64,000 bases of DNA, from contig JAEUBA010000045.1 in NCBI GenBank assembly GCA_018257865.1, forward strand, positions 185,607-249,606, read 5' to 3'. This DNA comes from Stereocaulon alpinum. Taxonomy: Eukaryota > Ascomycota > Lecanoromycetes > Lecanorales > Stereocaulaceae. This document shows positions 56,723 to 64,000 of this stretch, piece by piece; position 1 is the first letter of the stretch, and every line of letters starts with the position of its first letter. The notes beneath the pieces are model-generated. The model ran no database searches and had not been told where the DNA came from. It saw only the letters and a list, made by a program, of their open reading frames with translations. A program made the position numbers and the translations under genes.

Positions 56723-59700
56723 CCCCCCCCCTTAAAAAAGTATTAACCCTAATACGTATAAGTAGTTTCCTATTAGCTGGGACTACTAGGCTTTCTAAGG
56801 TAGCAGCGATAAAAATCTGCGACGATATTAGCTACGTTTTCGAATTTATTACTATCTATATTATACTATTAACGGTTAGGTTTCGCTTCGCCTTTCTACT
56901 AGACGCGGAACTGCAGCCGGCGGTTCTTACCTATCTATTAGGCGTCTAATATCTCGTCTAGTTCCTACTCCTCTTTATTATCGACGATTACTAGCCCTAG
57001 CGGTTCAGCGCGTTATCTAAGTAGGGGATCGCTCGCAGCCTTGCGTAATAGGCTAGGGTAGAATATATTATAGATCCGTATACTTACTAGGAGCTTTAGG
57101 CGGTAGGAATATCCTACTTTCTCTATAACTTTAAATAGCCTTAGTATCTTATTATCTAGCTTCTTACTCAGCCGTGCTATAGTAATATTCCTACTAGATA
57201 GGAAGACTAAATCTCCTACTTCGTAGGATATATTAGATTAGTAGTAATTCGCTTAGTCCGTTATCCTTTTACGGCTCTAGGCGGACTATTCCTTAATAAA
57301 TTCTAATATATCTACTATTTTATCTATAATATTATTAGCCTTAGCAGCCTACGTCCTTTCTTAGGCGGAGGGGCTAGGCTCTGTTAACGGCGAGAAAGAT
57401 ATACGGGGATAGAAGCCTTTATTAGCGAAGAAAGGAGATATACTAGTAGTATTAGCGACAGTATTATTATTAGTAAATTTAGCGATAGGTAACTAATATA
57501 ACTAATTATCCTATATATAGGAGTAGTATATCCTTAATTATCGCTCGATATCCTAATTAGCCCTTTCGGTTTATCTATTAGTTTCTGGGTGGAATACTGT
57601 AGATAGCTTTACTTTAATTCGTAACCGCTTATATAAGGCCTTCTATACTAATAAGATAAACTATAGGCCTTAATCTAATACTATTAAATTAGGTAGACTG
57701 TAGGTATAGAAGACGTAGTTAAGTAAGATATCTACTATAGCCTCTATAGAGGTTCCTTCGTCCGTAGCTATATATAGGGCGTAGTACCGTTCCTTAGTAA
57801 AGCGATCTACTAGTATATAAACAGCGTTACGATTATTAGATATTAGGAGACTGGTGATAAAGTCTATTAAGATATCCTACTAACGCTATTCTAGAGTTAG
57901 TAGGGGTTATAGGAGTCCGTTATACTAATCTCTTAGTACTTTACTTCTTTAATATATATAGTAGTTACGGATATAGCGTACTACTTCCTCTTTTATACCT
58001 AGCTAGTAGAATTAACGCTTTAGAATCTCTAGTATATAGTCCCTTCCTAAGTAACTGCTTACGGGGAGATTATAGCTTTCCTTTATAAGTTTAATATAGA
58101 GTTCTAGTGAAGCGGGGACCTAAAGGCGTTCTTTATAGAAGAGGGTATAATAGCGTTAGGAGCAGTGCCTTAGGTTAATACCCTTAAAGATCTAGGTAGG
58201 ATTCTTCTTAATAGCCTCTCGCACCTACGTATAGTCCTTATTATCCTAATTCGCTAACGTAATTCTAGCGTAGAGAGGTAAGTCCTCGTTTATTAATACG
58301 TTAATTTACTCCTTTATAGGCTTACCCCCCTCCTCAGCTTCTTAGTCTGTTAAGAAGGTTAGATTATAACCTTAGAAATACTTAGGTAATAATAGTATAT
58401 AATACTAGTACTTTAGACGTAAGTCGTCCTTATCGGTAGGTACTAAGTTAGGTAACTTAGTTAGGGTATCTGCTTTCCTATTTAACTTCCTAGTGCGGTA
58501 TATAATTTTAAAGTTATAGTCTACTAACTTCTTAGCCTATCTAGCTTAGCAGCGTATTAGCTCCTTTATCTATATAAAGTATTCTAAGCTCTTATAATTA
58601 GTAAAGATCTAGATCGGAATATCTATTAACTCGAGTTTAGGGCGCTAGTACTTTAGGTAGCGAACTATCGCTAGTAGTTCCTTATTATAGATCTTATAAT
58701 TATATTCTACTAGTAGTAAGTTCTTACTATAGAATACTACTAGGTATAGTACTCTATCGTCGTCCGCTTGCGATAATACTCTACTATTAATATAGTTTAA
58801 GGAGTCTATCTCTAGTACTACTAGTCGAGATCTTTTATAGTACCTTAGTACTAGGGTACTAGTTACTAAATCCTTTATCTCTTTAAAGGCTGATTAATAT
58901 ACTTTAGACTAACGGAATAGGTAATCTTTTTTAGTAAGCGCTACTAGTAGTTTTACCGTTTTCGAGAAGTCCTTAATAAATCGACGGTAGAAGTTATAGA
59001 AGTTAACGAATACTTATACCTCCTTTAGGTAGGTAGGGGCTTCCTAGTTAGTAACTACTTTAACTTTATTAGGATTTATTCTCAGTCTACTAGTAGATAC
59101 TATTAATCCTAAAAACTTCGTCTCTTATATATAGAATTCGTATTTATCGATATTTACCTAAAGGCCTGCTTCGCGTAGTTATATAAGGACCTTTCTAATA
59201 TACTCTTAGTACTCCTTCTTAGTCTTACTATAAATTAGGATATTATCTAAGTATACTTAGTAAAAGTTATTAAGATACTTAAATAAGGTATCGTTTATAT
59301 ATTACTAGTAGGAGGTAGGGCCTCCGGTTAGTCCGAAAGGTAATATATAGTATTTGAACGCTCTGAAAGAAGTAGTAAAGGTGGTATAGTCCTTACTATC
59401 TAGATATATTCTAAGCTTATTAAATATAGTAATAATATTAAGCTTAGTAAGGTACTTATAACCTACTATACGAGCTAAGGCTTCTTTAATTAATAGGATT
59501 AGATAGCGGTTCTAAATTATAATAGTATTAAGTCTGCGGTAGTCTACGCAGAATCTTAAGCTACTATCCTTCTTCTATATAAATAGTACTAGGGACGCGT
59601 ATAGGGCGGTACTTAGTAAGATAAAGCCCTTCTTAAGGTTCTCTTTAAGGTATTCTTTCACCTTCTATAGCTTAAAGCTAGATATCGGGTATAGTTAGCT

Positions 59701-62030
59701 CTATAGTAGCTTCTTCCCTAGCTCTAATTTAATCTTATAATTATATAGTCGATATAGAGGGAGAACCTTTACCTTATCTTTATTAAAGATATTAATTAAG
59801 TTATAGTACTCCTTTAGGAGCTTCTTTTTAATATCGTCCTTAGTATAGACGGTAGTCTTATATATTACTTCTATTAGAACGTCTTTTCTCAGTTGATAGT
59901 CTATTCTAGTAAGGGTTATAGAGAAGCACTGAACTTAGTACTTCTTCGGATTCTAGGCTAGTAGGTGGAAGGCTGCTATACTAATTTAACTAATATCTAA
60001 CGCCTTATTTTCTTCGGGCGGGGGAGAGGTAGTATAAGGGGGAATAACCTTTTTAGTCTTAGGTTTTGCTACAGCGATCTTAGTAGGCTTTGCCGGCTTT
60101 ATAGTAGTTAATTTAGCTTTAACTCCTAGACTAGGGGTAGCCGGCTTAGGTATAGGTATACCCGTATAATCGCAACGCCTTAGTATAAAGATAATATAAT
60201 TATCTACTATATCTAGTAGGACCTTATACTTATTTATCTATAGCTTACTAAGGATAATATATTAATTACCTAAGTTAGTAATAAGTATAGGTACGGTAGA
60301 CTCTATATAGTCGCTAACCCGTATTAAGGGATAGATAGTATAGGTAATAGGCTTCCTTCGTATTTTACTGTTATATCCGTAAAGGTATCGGGGTTTGGAA
60401 AGGGGAATAGGGATAATATTAAGGGTATTAGAAAGGATTTATACTTCTTTTTTATTAATAAATAAGTATATAGTAGTACTAGTATTAGTAAGAGCTTTTA
60501 ATTTATATTCCTTATCCTAAGCTATTAAGGTAATAGGATATATAAATAAGCGTCTGCTAAAGGGATTATAGAATTCTACGGATAATAAGAATAGTAGGTC
60601 CTTAGGGGCGACTTCCCTAAGGATAGCTAGTTTTTTAAATCTAATATCTCCTTAACTTCTCTAGCGTCCTCATCTTCGCTACTAACTTCTTATACTACTT
60701 CGCGGAGATACTTAGGGTATTCTGGGGCGAAGTAGCCTTCCTTATTATAGTAGAAGTACCTTAGCTTATCCTTTAATATAGGACGCTCCTCCTTATAAGG
60801 TTCCTCTTTATAGGAGTTAGATAGGGGGCGGATAATAGTACTTTTAGATATAACCTAATAATTTATATAAGGGTTTAGAGTAGGTAAGGGGGCTCGCTAG
60901 CTCTTTATTCTTAGGATACTACGAAGGTTAGTATTTACCGGAGGCTTTATCGCAGCTTCTTTAGCTTAGATATTACGTATCTCCCTATTAGTAACTATAA
61001 GGAACTCGTTAAGGGTGCTATAGTCCTTATTTATCTTATATTTCTTAGTACGGATATCCCGTTTTAGTGTAGGGGAGATCTTCTTATATAGATTCTTAAA
61101 CTAGCGTTTAGTATTAATTTTTCTAGTAGTTATAAGTTAAGTAAATTTAATATAGAAATTATTATAAGTTATTAATCCTATTTCGAGCTTATAGTAGGCG
61201 AGGCGGGTAGACTAGATATAGTTATAATTAAAAAAACGCTAGTTAAGTATCTTTAAGATATCGGAGGCGTTTCTAGTAGGGCTTATATAATTAGGATCTA
61301 TATATTAAAGGATTAAGGTTTAAGCTTTACTAGAGGAGTATTTAAAGTAGGCTGAGACTTACTTTAATCCTTCCTAGAAGTTAGTAGGGTATTCCTTAAT
61401 AAATAGCTTTATTACTATCTTCTATAAATTATACTCCACCTTACCCTTATAATTACTAAAATAATTATAGGGATACTTAATTTTAGATAGATTAACGGGA
61501 GAGCTACTGGGGGTAGGCTTAGAAAGGTAATAGTCTATTAATAGCTAGAGATTAGCGGTAAGGGATCTCTACTAACGTTAAGGATTAGGAGGCGTAGGCG
61601 GGAGGGTATTCGCTATAAGGGCCGCCGCTATAGCAGCTTAGATAGTAGTTATTATAAAGGTAGTTTAGGCCTTAGTAAAGGCTAGTATATTACCTATATT
61701 AGTAGTTAGTAGAGGGGGTATAGTAACTGTTTTTTTAGTATCTTCCTTAGAGCTTAAGTTCTCTACGTCTTCCAGCTTAGAAGTTTCGATTAAGGGTAGG
61801 GGGTTATTAGGATTTAAAGAAGAGGGTATAGGTACTAGAGACTAGCTTAAAGATAAGAATCCTAGACGGTTAGGAGGTACGCTTTAGCGTATACTCTTAT
61901 AAGATAGTATATAAGTAGTAGATAGGTAGGTAGAGGGACGAAGACTAAGGTACCTAGTATTTAGGTAAGTAGGATTAGAATTATATTATTAGGTATAATT
62001 TAGGTTTATAGAAATTTTCTTTAACACCCG
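56498..62030 (-). mobile_element. Second Ty3/gypsy chromovirus, RIP-damaged, right LTR missing
   Basis: Minus-strand gag-pol, coding order right to left: Gag from about 61,900; a zinc knuckle near 60,730-60,765 with Cys and His turned to Tyr; protease near 60,200; reverse transcriptase with Y-L-D-N-I-L (Asp to Asn) near 59,220-59,240; RNase H near 58,500-58,800; integrase about 57,300-58,300; chromodomain near 56,815-56,990 (E-L-D-E-I-L-D-A, then F-E-N-V-A-N-I-V-A-D-F-Y). It differs from the first chromovirus in LTR and sequence, so two families are present. No 5' LTR or primer site is visible at the right end, where LINE B begins, so that end was lost. Confidence 0.78.
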
Positions 62031-63411
62031 CTAGTACTAGTAATATTATAGGTAGTAGGCTATAGCCTCTTCTAATTATTAATAGTTTATAGGCCTATAC
62101 CTCTTTAGCGAGTAGAATTAATACTTTAGAATCTAGGGGAGACCGCAGTACTTAGGTATTTACTAATATCGAGATGGCGACGACAACGAGCACGACGGGC
62201 GAGTAGGCCTACTAGGCTAGACGAGCGATTATACTGGGTTACGAACCCAGCAAAATAATATAAGATAGGGGGGGAGGAGAGAAGGGAGGTATTAGTAGTA
62301 AAGGTAGATAAGGAACACGTCCTAACGCGATAATAAGGTAATAGCGATAATAGTAGAAACCTACTAAAGGTCTATAAAGCCCTTAAGGTAGGGAAAGAAT
62401 TAAAGAAAGAATATAGTATATAAAGGCTATAGAATAGGCGCTACTAGAGTTTACGGAGAAGGTCTAGGGGATACTATAGGCAAATATAAATAAGACTATA
62501 TAGGGCTTCTTCTAGAATATAGTAGAAAGGATTATAGAGTATATATAGGAGAATACTACTAAAAGATACGCTGCGAAGGAGTACTGCAGCTAACTAACGC
62601 GTAAAGACTACCTAACTAGAAGGGTAAATAATAGCTAAGCGGATATAGCCTATATAGCCTAAAGGGGCTAAAATACTATCTACCCAGCTATACCTAGGGC
62701 AGAAGATATTAAGAAAGCGAAGTAGGTAACGGTTAGGATTAATAATACTAGCGAAAAGATATAGATAGCTATAGCGACTCTTCCCTAACTAATATAAATA
62801 TTTAGGGGAGTAGGGGGAGTAGCTAGGGAGATTATTATAGTAAGGAGGACTATAGGGGGGGATATTATTCTCTAGATAGCCTTAGTAAAGGCTAGGGAGG
62901 AGTTAGAGAAGGATAATAGGTAGGTAAGGAGACTCTATAGGTTAGCGAGAGTCCTCTAGAAGATAGTAATAGTAGCGATCTATAGAGTAGAAAAGATAAT
63001 AGATATAAAGGACTAATAGGGGATCTTTAAAACCCTAAGGAAAGATAATAGGAAGCTCTACTTAGAGTTAGAGATAATAAAGGCTGAATAGCCTATATTT
63101 ACGTTAAAGCTAGATATACTTAGGAGGGAGAAGAGATTCTCTATACTAATAATTAAGGTCCTAAGCTTAGAGGCAGCGAACCAGCTTATTATAGAGGGGA
63201 TAGTAGTAGAGAATAGCCTCCTCTTCTATAATCGCTAGGAGAGAGAAGCTGCCCCTAAGTAGTACTTTAACTACTATAGGTACGGATATATTACTAAGGC
63301 GTATAAATACCCCACCTACTATAGGATATACGCCTAAAACTATATAACTAATAATTATATAGAAAGAGCTGGCAGCAAGCCTAAGTACGTAGTATATAAG
63401 AGGGAGCACTT
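62031..63411 (+). mobile_element. LINE B: 5' part of a related LINE, plus strand, RIP-damaged
   Basis: A plus-strand LINE 5' region and ORF1. An ATG at 62174 starts a degraded basic ORF1, ending in zinc knuckles at about 63,260-63,400. The last 250 bp match the reverse complement of LINE A (56,245-56,490) at most positions, which shows the family and the opposite orientation. It stops abruptly at 63,411, where LINE C's tail begins, so the rest of ORF1 and ORF2 may lie beyond the window. Confidence 0.72.
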
Positions 63412-64000
63412 GATTGATTGATTGGTTTATACGCCTATTCTAGTATCTATATATACTAATAAGGGTGTTCTATTACATTATTTATGAAACTAGTAGATAG
63501 TATACGTAGTATACCTTTCCTAGCCGTAAGAGAAACTATAGTATAGTGCCTAGATAAAAACTCCCGCTTATCCTTAATAATGTAATTACTTTTGGTCTAG
63601 GGATTATACCCTAGGCCTCCTTAACACCGGTAACTCTTAACTATATTCTTTAATATTATACTGAGCGCTCTATAACATTATTTCTAATACTAACTATAAT
63701 ATACGCCCTTCGTACTATACTTAGCTCTTAAGGACCCTGCTATATTCTTCTATATCCTTCGACTTTATTATAGCGCTAAGCGCCCTATAACTTTCTTTAA
63801 CCTTTACTGTGTCGATATAGGGGGGGGGGAGGAGGGGGTATATAGCCGTCCCGTAAGGGTTCGAGTTATTAGCGCTGATTAGTAGTATTTATTAGTATCC
63901 GTAGTAGTACCGGATTTAGCTGTTTAGTAGTTTGCTAGTTAAGGATATAAGAAAGGGGGGAAGCTATATATACCGCCTAGGAGGCCTATACTTATATAAA
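63406..64000 (-). mobile_element. LINE C: 3' end of a third LINE, minus strand, continues past the window
   Basis: The first ~70 bp (TTGATTGATTGATTGG then TTTATACGCCTATTCTAG...) repeat the 3' end of LINE A at 52,084-52,140 in the same orientation, and weaker similarity continues for about 150 bp more. TTGA units on the plus strand are the (TCAA)n tail of a minus-strand LINE. Its junction with LINE B ORF1 is clean, so LINE C inserted into LINE B. Beyond 63,620 the sequence cannot be read as a domain. It is slightly less mutated than LINE A in the shared part. Confidence 0.65.

Noticed and set aside
62231..62247. Perfect 17-nt hairpin CTGGG-TTACGAA-CCCAG resembling a tRNA arm
   Set aside because: The reverse strand gives TTCGTAA in the loop, lacking the conserved A of a T loop, and no acceptor, D or anticodon arms can be built around it. 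It lies in the degraded LINE B ORF1.
63167..63409. 80-codon hydrophobic frame on the minus strand
   Set aside because: It is antisense to the LINE B zinc knuckles; the hydrophobic look comes from reversed TAT/TAC-rich codons.

Overview
The window is nuclear DNA of a filamentous ascomycete (Pezizomycotina). Three things point there. Genes carry many short GT-AG introns of about 45-70 bp with CTAAC/CTGAC-type branch sites. Typical fungal families are present (CAS1 acyltransferase, PTH11-like receptor, saccharopine dehydrogenase of the alpha-aminoadipate lysine route, Dml1, Lhs1). The retroelements show heavy C-to-T damage of the repeat-induced point mutation (RIP) kind, with Cys and His codons turned to Tyr and Gln codons turned to stops. 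A dothideomycete is plausible, but I cannot prove the class from sequence alone. Exon-intron models below were built by hand from splice signals and reading phase; every complete model closes in frame.

Region 1 (1-25,340) is gene-rich. In order: a HERP/Usa1-like ubiquitin-fold membrane protein, a CAS1-type sugar O-acyltransferase, a histidine phosphatase divergent from the ER Hsp70 LHS1, DML1/misato, a GPI-anchored Ser/Thr/Pro-rich surface protein built from tandemly duplicated exons, a DENN/LCHN protein, and a 13-exon gene I do not recognise. Several have secretory or membrane roles, but nothing suggests they form one pathway.

Region 2 (25,840-32,662) is a complete Ty3/gypsy chromovirus on the minus strand, with two 235-bp LTRs and a 5-bp target duplication. 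Its gag-pol is full of stops. It also holds a small spliced, basic coiled-coil gene in antisense orientation.

Region 3 (33,600-50,571) is a second gene block: choline kinase, ribosomal protein uS8, a Cys-rich/LysM protein, a P450 lacking its N-terminus facing a PTH11-like receptor, a short-chain dehydrogenase, a BTB-like protein, a stand-alone RNase H, a remnant resembling wax synthases, and saccharopine dehydrogenase (LYS9) with a GC-AG intron.

Region 4 (about 51,500-64,000) is a gene-free nest of RIP-damaged transposons: a Tad-like LINE (minus), a second chromovirus inserted into it, a second LINE fragment (plus), and the 3' end of a third LINE (minus) inserted into that one and running off the window. 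CA and TG dinucleotides look almost absent here, while CG steps remain common.

The most unusual items are the exon-duplication surface protein (14,325-17,085), the antisense gene inside the chromovirus with an apparently RIP-spared upstream region (26,480-27,198), and the unrecognised 13-exon gene with two matching Gly-Trp-Gly strand motifs.
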